A stretch of 64,000 nucleotides of DNA from Anaerolineae bacterium (GCA_022822305.1 JAJEBY010000003.1:707651-771650), one strand, 5' to 3'. Positions 8,569 to 18,250 are shown, counted from the first letter of the stretch. A program made the numbers and translations. Notes: a model not told the origin generated them from the letters alone.

Positions 8569-9762
8569 CTAGCCAGCGGCGACCGGCCTGCGCAGGCTAA
8601 GTCCGGCGCGATTGAGTTCGACGCCCCAACCCGGCTTGTCCGGCAGCGTCAGATAGCCGTTTTCCGGCAGCGGCTCGTCAAGGAACATATCGCCGAAAAT
8701 CGGCACAATCTCATCAGCCGCCGGGCTCATCATCAAGAATTCCGCCATCGGACAATTGGTGAAAGCGTATTGCAGATGATAGGCATAGACGCCCGAGCCA
8801 TGCGGTATGACCGGAATATCATAAGCCGAAGCCATGGCGACGATGCGCCGCGCTTCGGTCATGCCGCCGACCCAAGTCATGTCCGGCTGCAAGATATCGA
8901 AGCATTTGCGCGCGATTAACTCGCGATGCCCGTAGCGCGTGTATTCATGTTCGCCGCCGGTGAATAAGCAAGATGACACCGCCGCCTTCAAGGCGCTGCA
9001 GCCGTCATAATCATCGGGCGGCAGGCACTCTTCCAGCCAATACAGGTCGTAGGGCGCCAACGCAGCCGCCAGCTCAATCACATAGGGTACCGTCAACGCC
9101 ATGTAACAGTCGTACATCAGGCGGAAATCGGGACCGACGGCGTCGCGTGCGGCCGCCAGCCTGTCGACATTCTTCTTCAATCCCTCGACGCCATCGGCCG
9201 GCCCATACATCAGCGGCAGCTTGGCGCCATGAAAACCCAATTCGCATGCCAGATCCGGCCGGACCGTGGTGGCATACATCGGCAGCTTGTCTTTGGTCCG
9301 GCCGCCCAGCATCGCGTAAACCGGCTCGTCGCGCAGCGCGCCCAGCAAATCCCAAAGCGCCAGATCCACCGCGCTGATCGCGTGCAGCGCCAATCCCTTG
9401 CGACCGTAAGGCAAAGACGCGCGCCACATCTGATCCCAGATCAGCTCGATATTGAAAGGAGACTGCCCGATCAGAAAGCGGCTGAGATGCGACTCGATGA
9501 TGTGGCAAGCGGGCACGCCGCCGCTGCTGATGCCGACGCCGACCCGTCCATCATCCGATTCCACCTCGACGACGACGCTGCCAAAGGCATTGATGCCCCA
9601 GCTGGCGCGCGACTCCTTGTAATCCGCATAGACGGACATAGGATTGGCGATCGGCGTATCGATGATCCAATGCCCGCGCTGCTGATCATGGTAATCCGAG
9701 CCGCCGCTATCATCGACGATGTAAGCGCGGACATCGGCAATTCGCGATTGACGCATGCTCAT
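8569..9762 (-). CDS. rhmD: L-rhamnonate dehydratase (enolase superfamily)
   Basis: A 397-residue member of the mandelate racemase group. It resembles E. coli RhmD, as I remember it, along most of its length: the GGSDYHDQ start, PMSVYADYKESRASWGIN, the metal-ligand segments MYDCYM and WLEECLPP, GGEHEY, then PHGSGVYAYHLQYAFTN and the C-terminal DKPGWGVELNR. The enzyme dehydrates L-rhamnonate to 2-keto-3-deoxy-L-rhamnonate in the non-phosphorylating rhamnose pathway. No aldolase or lactonase of that pathway is visible nearby. It is the last gene of the long minus-strand operon. A related acid-sugar specificity remains possible. Confidence 0.85.
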   Translation of the reverse strand: MSMRQSRIADVRAYIVDDSGGSDYHDQQRGHWIIDTPIANPMSVYADYKESRASWGINAFGSVVVEVESDDGRVGVGISSGGVPACHIIESHLSRFLIGQSPFNIELIWDQMWRASLPYGRKGLALHAISAVDLALWDLLGALRDEPVYAMLGGRTKDKLPMYATTVRPDLACELGFHGAKLPLMYGPADGVEGLKKNVDRLAAARDAVGPDFRLMYDCYMALTVPYVIELAAALAPYDLYWLEECLPPDDYDGCSALKAAVSSCLFTGGEHEYTRYGHRELIARKCFDILQPDMTWVGGMTEARRIVAMASAYDIPVIPHGSGVYAYHLQYAFTNCPMAEFLMMSPAADEIVPIFGDMFLDEPLPENGYLTLPDKPGWGVELNRAGLSLRRPVAAG

Positions 9763-9777
9763 GTTCTCCCCGCTGAT

Positions 9778-11394
9778 TCAGAAGCTGATATGCCGCTCGG
9801 GCAGCCGGCCATAAGGCGAGCGCAAGGCGCGCCCCGGCGTCGCGCCAGTCGGTTGACCCGCAGCCAGCGCGCGTTTGCCGTTGACGATGACCTCGTGAAC
9901 GCCTTCAGCGATGCTGCGCGGGTTGTCGTAGGTTGCCGTCGCGCGCAAATCGTCGGGATCGAAAACGGTTACATCCGCCTTGAAGCCGGGCCGGATGATG
10001 CCGCGATCCAGGCAGCCGATGCGCCGCGCCGTCGCCGAGGTCATCTTGCGAATCCCTTCCTCCCAGCTCAACAAACCCAAATCGCGCACATAATGCGACA
10101 AGAAGCGGGCATGCGTACCCCAGGCGCGCGGATGCGGTTTTCCGCCAACCACGATGCCATCGCTGCCCACCACATGCGCCGGATGCTGCATGATCGCTTG
10201 CACGTGCTCCTCAATGCCAAAAAACGCCAGACCGGATACGCCGAGGCGAGTCTCCAGCAACAAATCGGCGAAGAAATCGAAAGGCGTCTTGCCGGCGCGC
10301 CGGGCCGCTTCCGGTATCGACAGGCCGATGATGGCCGGATCATGCGGACCGAGGATGCCGCCGATGCGGATCATCTCCCAGCCCAGCGCCACGCCTTGCA
10401 TGCCATCGGAGCCGGTCTCTTCCAGTTCCTGCCGCAATCGAGCCCGGCTCTCCGCGGAACCCAAGTGTCCCAGGATGCCATCCACGCCGCCTTCGTGCGC
10501 CCAACTGGGCAAGAAGGCGTGCAAGTAAGTCTGCCCGGCCAGATAGGGATAAGCATCCATCGTGACTTCGATGCCCTCGGCGCGCGCATGATCAAACATC
10601 GCGATTAACTCGCCGACGCGGCCTTCGTTGATGCTGAAGCTGAGATGACAATGCGTGAGATGCACCGGCACCCCGGCGCGGCGTCCGATCTCGATCGAAT
10701 CCGCATAGCCCTTCAAGGCTTCAACGCCATAATTGCGATGATGCGGACAGTAAAAGCCGCCGTAGGGTCGTATCACCTCGCAGAGTTCCACCAATTCATC
10801 GTCGCTGGCGTACATGCAGGGCGCGTAGGTCAAACCGGTGGACAAGCCAATGGCCCCTTCCCGCATGGATTGATCGATGATCCCCTTCATGCGATCCATT
10901 TCGGCGACCGTCGGCGCGCGGTTTTCCATGCCGATCACCGCCAGCCGCACCGTGCCCTGCGACACGAAGCTCGCGACATTGACCACGGTACTTTCGTCGA
11001 AGCGGTCGAGATAAGTGCTGATGGTCGTCCAGTCTCGCTCGATATCGGGCAAGCCGTTCCAGGCCGCCAGCTGCTCGCGCAAGATCTCGGCGGTGTCCGG
11101 CCGCGCCGGCGCCAGTCCCAGCCCGTCATGCCCGATCACATCGGTGGTCACGCCTTGATACAGCTTGCATTCGTAAAGCGGATCGACCAGCGGCTGCAAA
11201 TCGGAATGCGTATGCATATCGATGAAGCCGGGCGTCACGAAGCGGCCATCGGCATGGATCTTGATCTGGGCAGCGGCGCCGTTCAAGCGGCCCACAGCGA
11301 CTATCTGATCGCCCTCGACCGCCACATCCGCCCAATACCAGGGCGAGCCCGTACCGTCAATCACCCGCCCGCCGCTAATCAACAGGTCGTACAT
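9778..11394 (-). CDS. N-acyl-D-amino-acid deacylase (D-aminoacylase)
   Basis: A 538-residue amidohydrolase. The N-terminal GGRVIDGTG, the metal motif FIDMHTHSD (about residues 58-66), GLSTGLTYAPC and the C-terminal GIIRPGFKADVTVFDPDDL with the IVNGKRA ending are diagnostic of the D-aminoacylase family, which removes the acyl group from N-acyl-D-amino acids. I start at ATG 11394, which has GGGAG upstream and shares one base with the preceding stop (TGATG). It lies in an operon with a D-threonine-aldolase-like protein, so two genes here may handle D-amino-acid derivatives. Cytoplasmic, as no signal peptide is visible. Confidence 0.88.
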   Translation of the reverse strand: MYDLLISGGRVIDGTGSPWYWADVAVEGDQIVAVGRLNGAAAQIKIHADGRFVTPGFIDMHTHSDLQPLVDPLYECKLYQGVTTDVIGHDGLGLAPARPDTAEILREQLAAWNGLPDIERDWTTISTYLDRFDESTVVNVASFVSQGTVRLAVIGMENRAPTVAEMDRMKGIIDQSMREGAIGLSTGLTYAPCMYASDDELVELCEVIRPYGGFYCPHHRNYGVEALKGYADSIEIGRRAGVPVHLTHCHLSFSINEGRVGELIAMFDHARAEGIEVTMDAYPYLAGQTYLHAFLPSWAHEGGVDGILGHLGSAESRARLRQELEETGSDGMQGVALGWEMIRIGGILGPHDPAIIGLSIPEAARRAGKTPFDFFADLLLETRLGVSGLAFFGIEEHVQAIMQHPAHVVGSDGIVVGGKPHPRAWGTHARFLSHYVRDLGLLSWEEGIRKMTSATARRIGCLDRGIIRPGFKADVTVFDPDDLRATATYDNPRSIAEGVHEVIVNGKRALAAGQPTGATPGRALRSPYGRLPERHISF

Positions 11395-12428
11395 CAATTG
11401 GCTCCCTTGATTTCGGCTTCTCGATAGGCATCCAGCACCACCTTCATCAATTCGCGAGCCACCCGTCCATCGGTCTGCGGTCGCGCGCCGCTATCCAGGC
11501 AGTCGAAGAAATGCCGCACTTCTTCCGTCAGATCCAGCCCCTCATCGCTTTCATGCACTAGCGTTTCCTGGTCGCTGCCGGCTTCGGCCACGCTGACGCG
11601 CGACACCCACGGGCAATACAGTCCTTCCAGCGCCAAATTGCCCAGCGGATTCACTTCCAGTGTGATGACGGCGCGTTCACAGAAGGCGCGCACTGTATAC
11701 CAGATTCTGGGATTGGGCGAAAACCAGGTGTGGCGCGTCGTTCCCACCACGCCGTTCTTGAACTTGATGATGGAAATCGCCGTATCTTCGCCTTCCATAG
11801 GCAAGCCGCCGTGCGTGCCCACCATCGAAACCGTCCCCACCTCGCCCGCGATCCAGAGCATGACATCCAGCATATGCGCCGATGCCGAGAAAAACACGCC
11901 GCCGCCCAGCGTCGCTTTCTTGACGAACCAGCCGCCAGTGACATAGTTGCGCTGATCCTCGTCCATGAATGCATCCAACATGAAGAGACGGCCGTAGTCG
12001 CCGCTGTCGACTGCCCGCTTGAAGCCTTGCGTGCTCAAGCGATAGCGATGCGGCAAAGCAATCATCAGCGTCTTTTCGCGCTTTTCGGCCTCGGCGATCA
12101 TCTCGTCCGCTTCGTCCAATGTGAGCGCGAAGGGCTTCTCCAGCAACACGTGACAGTCCGCCCGCAGCGCATCCAGGGTGATGGGATGATGCAAATGATG
12201 CGGCGCCAGAATCGACACCGCGTCAACGCGATCCAGTCCCGCGCGGTAGTCAGCCAGAACTTCGACAGCGGCTGACGTATCCAGTGACGTCGCGATGCTC
12301 TCAGCGCGTTCGAGATCAGGATCGGCGGTCCAGACCACCTCGACGCGATCCGCCAAGCGATTGAGCGCCTGAACATGAAAGGGCGCGATCCAGCCACAGC
12401 CGATGATGCCAAGTCGATACTTGCTCAT
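11394..12428 (-). CDS. Gfo/Idh/MocA-family oxidoreductase
   Basis: A 344-residue NAD(P)-dependent dehydrogenase. The Rossmann motif GIIGCGWIAPFH opens the protein and the EKPFALTLDEAD segment with its conserved lysine follows near residue 97. The C-terminal alpha/beta domain contains the usual metal-free substrate site. Members oxidise sugars, cyclitols or their derivatives at a hydroxyl group. It is tightly packed with the D-aminoacylase gene (1-nt overlap) and 12 nt downstream of the D-threonine-aldolase-like gene, in the same operon as a sugar importer. The substrate is unknown. Confidence 0.9.
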   Translation of the reverse strand: MSKYRLGIIGCGWIAPFHVQALNRLADRVEVVWTADPDLERAESIATSLDTSAAVEVLADYRAGLDRVDAVSILAPHHLHHPITLDALRADCHVLLEKPFALTLDEADEMIAEAEKREKTLMIALPHRYRLSTQGFKRAVDSGDYGRLFMLDAFMDEDQRNYVTGGWFVKKATLGGGVFFSASAHMLDVMLWIAGEVGTVSMVGTHGGLPMEGEDTAISIIKFKNGVVGTTRHTWFSPNPRIWYTVRAFCERAVITLEVNPLGNLALEGLYCPWVSRVSVAEAGSDQETLVHESDEGLDLTEEVRHFFDCLDSGARPQTDGRVARELMKVVLDAYREAEIKGAN

Positions 12429-12440
12429 TTGGCCCCCGCC

Positions 12441-13547
12441 CTATTGAGTTTTTCCGCGCGCCGCCACCGCCCATTGATCGATGACGCGATCGCCTTGCGT
12501 GACGTGTATCGTATCGAAGAGATTGATCACAGGACAAATATGATTGGGGATGATTTCCACGCGATCGCCGATTCGGGCCGGATCATCCGCCGGCACGCTA
12601 GTCGATCCGTGCTCCTCGCTCAAGCTGTTGATCTGCCAGTCCGGATGCCCGACGACATAACCGTGCCCGGCGACAGGCGGCGACACCCCGGTTCGGTCAC
12701 TCGTCAGCGCCTTGGCGCCTGAATCAAGGATGATGCGGTCGGCGGTTGGGCGCGTCGCCACCGTCGCCAAAACGCGCGCGGCACAGCGATCCGGCGTGAC
12801 AATCTGATGCAACACTTCGCTGCGATCGTAGAATACATAGGTGCCCGGGCGCGTCTCGGTGACGCCTGCAACCGTCGCCGTGATTTTAGCGGCGACCGTC
12901 GAGCCGACCGAGACGATCGGCGTCTCCAATCCCGCCGCCCGGATCAATTCCGCCGTTTCCACCATCACTTCACCAGCCGCCAATCCCGTCGCCCGCACTT
13001 GATCAGGCCCGCCCGCCAACTGCGCGTGACCCTCATGCGTCAGCAAGCCGACAAAACGCAAACCCGGCATGCGCGCGATCCGCAGCGCTAAATCTCGCGC
13101 CGGCGCGCCCGGCAACACGCCGCAGCGCCGCAATCCCGTATCCACCTCCACCATCACCGGCAGCTGAATGCCATTCGCGCTCATCGACTGCGATAGCGCC
13201 TCGGCGATATCGACATGATCGACGACGGTCGTGATCTGCGCGCGTTCGCATAATTCCACCAGTCGGCGATGTTTGCTCGCCCCCACCAGCGGATACGCCA
13301 CCAGAATATCGCGGCAGCCCGCGTCAACGAAAACTTCCGCCTCGCCGAGCTTGGCCACGGTCAAGCCGATGGCGCCGGCCTCGAGCTGCATTTTGCCGAT
13401 TTGCGGCATCTTATGGGTTTTGGCGTGGGGACGCAGACGGATGCCATTCGCCGCGGCGAAGGCCGCCATATCGTCAATGTTGAATCGCAGTATGTCGATG
13501 TCGACGATGAGCGCGGGCGTATCAAGATCGCTTTTGAGCATGCTCAT
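12441..13547 (-). CDS. D-threonine aldolase / D-serine dehydratase-like PLP protein
   Basis: A 368-residue fold-type III PLP enzyme (alanine racemase N-terminal barrel plus a D-Ser dehydratase-like C-terminal domain). It begins LDTPALIVDIDIL and carries the PLP lysine in RPHAKTHK (Lys43). The C-terminal VIPNHICPVINLFD segment contributes metal-binding His and Cys, as in D-threonine aldolase and D-serine dehydratase. The start at 13547 shares one base with the stop of the phosphotriesterase-like gene. The frame is open further upstream, but that part overlaps the preceding gene. Enzymes of this group cleave D-3-hydroxy amino acids or dehydrate D-serine, which fits a D-aminoacylase two genes away. 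Confidence 0.85.
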   Translation of the reverse strand: MSMLKSDLDTPALIVDIDILRFNIDDMAAFAAANGIRLRPHAKTHKMPQIGKMQLEAGAIGLTVAKLGEAEVFVDAGCRDILVAYPLVGASKHRRLVELCERAQITTVVDHVDIAEALSQSMSANGIQLPVMVEVDTGLRRCGVLPGAPARDLALRIARMPGLRFVGLLTHEGHAQLAGGPDQVRATGLAAGEVMVETAELIRAAGLETPIVSVGSTVAAKITATVAGVTETRPGTYVFYDRSEVLHQIVTPDRCAARVLATVATRPTADRIILDSGAKALTSDRTGVSPPVAGHGYVVGHPDWQINSLSEEHGSTSVPADDPARIGDRVEIIPNHICPVINLFDTIHVTQGDRVIDQWAVAARGKTQ

Positions 13548-14497
13548 CAGAAGGCCAGCACACGCTGCGGATTGGTGATGAACATGGTGTCGATCTGGCT
13601 GTCGGTCACGCCCTGCGTGTCCTGCAGCTTGGGCACAAACTGCGAATAAACATAAGTGTAGTCGTCCCAAACGTCATCGCCGGAGGCGGCTTCGTAGCCG
13701 TGAGCGAAGACCGCCGCATCGTGGCTGAGCATGATCTGATCGATATAACCTTTGTTGATGGCGTTGCCCACCACTTCAAGCCAGTGCTCATCCTCAAAAA
13801 AGGCGCCGACCATGCCGATGCGGTCAATGCTGACATTGGCGCCGCGATCCAAGACGCGCTCGGAACCCTCAATCGGATCGGGTTGGCAGCCGATATGACT
13901 GATGATGACCTCGCTCGGCGCCACGCCCTCGGATTCAAAGATGTCCAGCTGCTCCGGTCCCAAGCCATTGGTGGTATGCGTGATGATCGGGCAGCCGGTT
14001 TCTTTATGGGCGCGGGAGGCGGCGCGCAAGACTTCTTCCTCTTTCGGGGAAATCTGATCTTCGCCGGTAGCGCATTTGATCAGCCCCGCCTTCAACAGCG
14101 TCTCGCCCATGCCCTCTCTGATCTCGCGCACGAAGAGCGCGGCCATCTGGTCGATATCCATCAATTGGGCATAGAGGTGCATCGGCGCCCAGGCTTCGTG
14201 AAAGAAGCCGGTGGAGCAAATGAGCTTGACCTTGCTGCGGCGGGCGACATCGTGAAACAAATCCAGATAACGTCCGGTGCCGATGGGCGTGCATTCGGTC
14301 ATCGCGCCGATGCCGCTGGCATAAAGTTCATCCATCTTGGCCACCATGCGATCAGCCATCTCATCGCGATCGAAATCCAGCACTTTCGGCCGGCCCAGCA
14401 AGTCGCCCCAATCTACGCAGAGGTGCTCATGTATCAGCGTGCGCCCAAGCGCCTCGGGCGGCACATCGCCGGTAATGGTCCGTACTTTTTTGCTCAT
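13547..14497 (-). CDS. Phosphotriesterase-family metal-dependent hydrolase
   Basis: A 316-residue binuclear-metal amidohydrolase. All expected ligands are visible: His23 and His25 (LIHEHLCVDW), the bridging carboxylated Lys141 (LIKCATG), His174 (ITHTTNG), His201 (ISHIG) and Asp260 (LSHDA). Characterised relatives include phosphotriesterases, lactonases acting on acyl-homoserine or sugar lactones, and PHP proteins. In a sugar-acid operon that also encodes two dehydrogenases and a sugar-acid dehydratase, a lactonase role is the most economical reading, but it is inference. The start follows a good ribosome-binding site (GGAGGCAAAGG, 14500-14510). Confidence 0.85.
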   Translation of the reverse strand: MSKKVRTITGDVPPEALGRTLIHEHLCVDWGDLLGRPKVLDFDRDEMADRMVAKMDELYASGIGAMTECTPIGTGRYLDLFHDVARRSKVKLICSTGFFHEAWAPMHLYAQLMDIDQMAALFVREIREGMGETLLKAGLIKCATGEDQISPKEEEVLRAASRAHKETGCPIITHTTNGLGPEQLDIFESEGVAPSEVIISHIGCQPDPIEGSERVLDRGANVSIDRIGMVGAFFEDEHWLEVVGNAINKGYIDQIMLSHDAAVFAHGYEAASGDDVWDDYTYVYSQFVPKLQDTQGVTDSQIDTMFITNPQRVLAF

Positions 14498-14513
14498 AAC
14501 CTTTGCCTCCAGT

Positions 14514-15491
14514 TCAATAGTTTACGCTGACAGGTTTGCCCGTTCGCGCGGATTCGTAGGCGGCCATCACGCAAGCCAGACTGCGCCGGCCGTCCTCGCC
14601 GCTGACGCAGGGCTCCCGGTCTTCCAATATGGCGTTTACGAATTCGCTGATTTCTTTCTGAAACATATCATCCCGCTCGCGCCGCTGCACCCAGGTATGA
14701 TGCGCATTGGTAAACTCCAGCGCTTCCCAGGTGTCAATGCGAATGGCGCCGCCGGTCCCATGAATATCCAGGTCGCACTTGAACGGCACAGCCGCGTCCG
14801 TCACCCAGTTATGCACGGTTGTGCCCAGCGCGCCATTGGCGAAACGCATCGCGACCACCGCGCAATCATCAACCGTCTTGCGAGCATCGTGCCTATCCAC
14901 ATACGCGAAAACTTCGACAATTTCCGTCCCCAGCAGCCAGCGCATGCGATCAAAGCTGTGGGCGCCGTTGACATGCAGCACGCCGCCGCCGGCTTCTTCT
15001 TTCTGCCAGAACCAGCCCGGTATGCGACCGCCGGTGGTCATGACATCGACGGCCAGGCTCAATTGCCCCAGCTCGCCGGCGTCAATCAATCGTTTGGCCG
15101 TCTCCAATTCTGAGTGAAAACGATGGGTGAAGCCGAGCATCAGTTTGACACCCGCTCGCTGCTGCGCCGCCAGCATGCGATCTGCCTCTGTCAGCGAATT
15201 GGCCATCGGCTTTTCCAGCAAGATATGCTTGCCCGCTTCGGCGGCGGCCACCGTCGCGCCTTCGTGCAAATGATGAGGCAGCGCAATATAAACCGCCTCG
15301 ATGGAATCGTCCGCCAATACCTCTCGATAGTCCGTCACCCACTTGGCGCCCTGCGCTTCGGCCAAGGTTCGCGCGCTGTCTTCCACCACATCGCAGATGA
15401 CGGCCACGTCAAGATTGGGCACATCAGGCGCCGCCTCCATGAAACTGTTGGCGATGATGCCCGCGCCGAGGACACCGAGCGTCACAGGCAT
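14514..15491 (-). CDS. Gfo/Idh/MocA-family oxidoreductase
   Basis: A 325-residue NAD(P)-dependent dehydrogenase with GVLGAGIIANSF at the N-terminus, the LLEKPMANSLTEADRML segment containing the catalytic lysine, and a C-terminal substrate domain. It is only distantly similar to the second dehydrogenase of this operon (11394-12428), so the two may act at different steps. It begins 5 nt after the stop of a MalG-type permease, which ties it to the importer. The reaction is probably oxidation of the imported sugar or its acid. Confidence 0.9.
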   Translation of the reverse strand: MPVTLGVLGAGIIANSFMEAAPDVPNLDVAVICDVVEDSARTLAEAQGAKWVTDYREVLADDSIEAVYIALPHHLHEGATVAAAEAGKHILLEKPMANSLTEADRMLAAQQRAGVKLMLGFTHRFHSELETAKRLIDAGELGQLSLAVDVMTTGGRIPGWFWQKEEAGGGVLHVNGAHSFDRMRWLLGTEIVEVFAYVDRHDARKTVDDCAVVAMRFANGALGTTVHNWVTDAAVPFKCDLDIHGTGGAIRIDTWEALEFTNAHHTWVQRRERDDMFQKEISEFVNAILEDREPCVSGEDGRRSLACVMAAYESARTGKPVSVNY

Positions 15492-15496
15492 AACGC

Positions 15497-16381
15497 TTAT
15501 CCTTTCACCGCGCCTTCGCTGAGTCCGCGCACCAGGTAACGCTGGAAGACGAAGGCGACGATCACCGGCGGGATCACGCCCACCACCGTGGCCGCGGCCA
15601 AGGCATTCCAGTTGACCTGCGCCAAATTGCGAAAGGACATCAGCAGCGGCGGATAGGTCAATGAATTGGTCAGCGTCAAGGCGAAGAAAAACTCGCTCCA
15701 GGCTTCCATGAAGGACATGACGCCGACGGCAATCATGCCGGGCACCGCCAGCGGCAATACCACCATGCGAAAGGCTTGCCAGCGCGTCGCCCCGTCGATC
15801 AGCGCCATTTCTTCAATGTCGCGCGCCAGCGTGTCAAAATATTCGCGCAGGATCCAAATCGTCAGGGGAAGAATGAAAATCGTATAAGTGAATATCAGCG
15901 CCCAGAGCGTATTGATCAATCCGATTTTGCGCAGGATGATGAACAAGGGCACGATCAGCGCCAGCGCCGGCAGCACCCGCGTCATCAGCACGCCCAGATA
16001 AGCGACGCGCGACAAGCGAAAATCAAAGCGAGAGAAGCCATAAGCCGCCATCCCGCCGATGATCAGATTGGAGACGACCACCGCAACCGATACAAAAGTG
16101 CTGTTGAGCAAGGCCGGCATCATGCGCGAGAATTCTGTCGTCGACCCATAAGAACCGCGCTGGCCGGTCTCGCCGATGATCACCTCGCGGTAGTTCTCGA
16201 TTGTCGGTTGCCGCGGGATCCAGTTGGGCGGCTTGGCGCCCAGTTCCGGTGGATCCATGAAGCTGGTCATGAGCATGTAATAGACCGGAAATCCCACCCA
16301 GAACAACAAGCAAAAGAATGCGAGATAAGTGCAGACCTTGCGCATGATCCCGGCATGGAAGACACCCCTGTTGACCACCAT
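15497..16381 (-). CDS. Carbohydrate ABC permease, MalG type (duplicate copy 2)
   Basis: A 294-residue CUT1-family inner-membrane permease with six predicted transmembrane segments and the EAA coupling loop (EEMALIDGATRWQAFRMVVL). From about residue 14 onward it is nearly identical to the gene directly upstream (16387-17271): I count about 17 differing residues. The N-termini (MVVNRGVFHAG here) are unrelated. The start at ATG 16381 makes both copies exactly 294 residues, separated by 5 nt. The two copies may form alternative complexes with the single MalF-type partner, or one may be a recent spare. Confidence 0.92.
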   Translation of the reverse strand: MVVNRGVFHAGIMRKVCTYLAFFCLLFWVGFPVYYMLMTSFMDPPELGAKPPNWIPRQPTIENYREVIIGETGQRGSYGSTTEFSRMMPALLNSTFVSVAVVVSNLIIGGMAAYGFSRFDFRLSRVAYLGVLMTRVLPALALIVPLFIILRKIGLINTLWALIFTYTIFILPLTIWILREYFDTLARDIEEMALIDGATRWQAFRMVVLPLAVPGMIAVGVMSFMEAWSEFFFALTLTNSLTYPPLLMSFRNLAQVNWNALAAATVVGVIPPVIVAFVFQRYLVRGLSEGAVKG

Positions 16382-16386
16382 GGCGC

Positions 16387-17271
16387 CTAGCCCTTCACAG
16401 CGCCTTCGCTGAGCCCGCGCACCAGGTAACGCTGAAATACGAAAGCCACGATGACCGGCGGCAAGACGCCCAGCGTGGTCGCCGCCGCCAGCGCGTTCCA
16501 ATTGACCTGATGCAGGTTGCGGAACGACATCAGCAGCGGCGGATAGGTCAAGGAATTGGTCAGCGTCAAGGCGAAGAAGAACTCGCTCCAGGCTTCCATG
16601 AAAGACATGACGCCAACCGCGATCATGCCCGGCACAGCCAGCGGCATCACAACCATGCGGAAGGCCTGCCAGCGCGTCGCGCCGTCAATCAACGCCATCT
16701 CCTCGATATCGCGCGCCAGGGTGTCGAAGTACTCGCGCAGAATCCAAATCGTCAGCGGCAGGATGAAAATGGTATACGTGAAAATCAGCGCCCACAGCGT
16801 GTTGATCAATCCGATTTTGCGCAAGATGATGAACAAGGGCACGATCAACGCCAGCGCCGGCAGCACCCGCGTCATCAGCACGCCCAGATAGGCGGCGCGC
16901 GACAATCGGAAATCGAAGCGCGAGAAGGCGTAAGCGGCCATCCCGCCGATAACCAGATTGGAGAAAACAACAGCTACCGAGACGATAGTGCTATTCAGCA
17001 AGGCCGGCATCATGCGCGAAAACTCGGTGGTCGTGCCATAATCCCCGCGCTGACCCGTCTCCCCAATTATGACCTCGCGATAATTCTCTATCGTGGGTTG
17101 CTGCGGAATCCAGTTCGGCGGTTTCGCGCCCAATTCCGGCGGATCCATGAAACTGGTGATGAGCATGTAATAGACCGGGAATCCCACCCAAAACAACAGG
17201 CAGAAGAAGGAGAAATAGGTCAAGACTTTGCGCGCGATAGCTCGCCCGGTCGCGTGATTCAAGCCGCTCAT
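16387..17271 (-). CDS. Carbohydrate ABC permease, MalG type (duplicate copy 1)
   Basis: A 294-residue CUT1-family permease with the membrane topology and EAA loop (EEMALIDGATRWQAFRMVVM) of MalG. It follows the MalF-type permease gene by 10 nt and precedes its near-identical paralogue by 5 nt. Differences between copies concentrate in the first membrane segment, the periplasmic loop after the TGQRG motif and the last helices. The core and ATPase-contact loop are almost unchanged, consistent with both being functional. No ATPase gene is present in the operon. Confidence 0.92.
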   Translation of the reverse strand: MSGLNHATGRAIARKVLTYFSFFCLLFWVGFPVYYMLITSFMDPPELGAKPPNWIPQQPTIENYREVIIGETGQRGDYGTTTEFSRMMPALLNSTIVSVAVVFSNLVIGGMAAYAFSRFDFRLSRAAYLGVLMTRVLPALALIVPLFIILRKIGLINTLWALIFTYTIFILPLTIWILREYFDTLARDIEEMALIDGATRWQAFRMVVMPLAVPGMIAVGVMSFMEAWSEFFFALTLTNSLTYPPLLMSFRNLHQVNWNALAAATTLGVLPPVIVAFVFQRYLVRGLSEGAVKG

Positions 17272-17281
17272 GTCATCAGCC

Positions 17282-18205
17282 TCAAGCGTAGGTCGACTGC
17301 GAACGATAAATCAAACGAACAAAAATCAATCCTACGCCCATAGTGATTAATCCGAGCACATTGGAGACCGCCGCGCCCATGCCCAGGTCGAAGTTGATGA
17401 AAGAGTAGCGATACAGCAGCACGGATATCAGCATGGTGGCGTCGCCGGGTCCCCCCTGTGTCATGATCCAGACCGCGTCAAACTGCAGAAAGCCAAGAAC
17501 AATGTTATACAGCAGCACGATAGTCAGCGTCGGTCGCAGCCAGGCAAAGGTGATAAACCGAAACCGCGCTCGCATCCCGGCGCCGTCAACCTTGGCCGCA
17601 TCGTAAAGATCTTCCGGTATCGTCTGCAATGCCGCCAGCAACAATATGGCGCTGAAAGAAGTCTGCCGCCATGCCGACGCCAGCGCCGTGAAGATCAACG
17701 CCCAATGCTCATTCGCCATGAAGGGAATGTACTTGTCGATCAATCCCAGGCTGTAGAGCAAACCATTGATAGCGCCGAACTGGGCATTAACCAGCCAGTT
17801 CCAGAGCAAGCCGATGACGATCCAGGGCAATGCCCAAGGCAGAATCAGCAAGGTGCGGCCGATGCCGCGGCCTTTGAAATCCTCCACCAGCAGCAGCGCG
17901 AAGAACAATCCCATCAATGTGGGCACAGTGACGACGATCGCGGCGAACTTCAGATTGATCTCAACCGCTTTCCAGAACAATCGACTCGTGAACAGCTCGA
18001 TATAGTTGTCAAATAAGATGAAGGTCGTCCGGTCCCGGATCAGATCGATATTGTGGAAGCTATAATAAATCGTTGTGAGCAAGGGGCTTATGATGATGAC
18101 GAATATGGTGATCAGCGCGGGCGCCAGCAGCACATAAGGAATCCACTTGCGATCCCAGTGTTTTCTGCTTTGCGCTGTGCCCTTGCTGATGGATGCGCTG
18201 GCCAT
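17282..18205 (-). CDS. Carbohydrate ABC permease, MalF/UgpA type
   Basis: A 307-residue sugar importer permease. It has six hydrophobic segments, the first near residues 22-45 (PYVLLAPALITIFVIIISPL). The coupling loop is EDLYDAAKVDGAGMRARFRF, followed by the MTQGGPGDATMLIS segment characteristic of MalF/UgpA proteins. I use ATG 18205; an in-frame TTG two codons upstream is less likely. It forms the heterodimeric channel with one or both MalG-type copies downstream. A stem-loop lies between this gene and the SBP gene. Confidence 0.92.
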   Translation of the reverse strand: MASASISKGTAQSRKHWDRKWIPYVLLAPALITIFVIIISPLLTTIYYSFHNIDLIRDRTTFILFDNYIELFTSRLFWKAVEINLKFAAIVVTVPTLMGLFFALLLVEDFKGRGIGRTLLILPWALPWIVIGLLWNWLVNAQFGAINGLLYSLGLIDKYIPFMANEHWALIFTALASAWRQTSFSAILLLAALQTIPEDLYDAAKVDGAGMRARFRFITFAWLRPTLTIVLLYNIVLGFLQFDAVWIMTQGGPGDATMLISVLLYRYSFINFDLGMGAAVSNVLGLITMGVGLIFVRLIYRSQSTYA

Positions 18206-18250
18206 GATCAACTGCCCGTTTCACTCGCTGTCGATTTGACAAATATCAAA

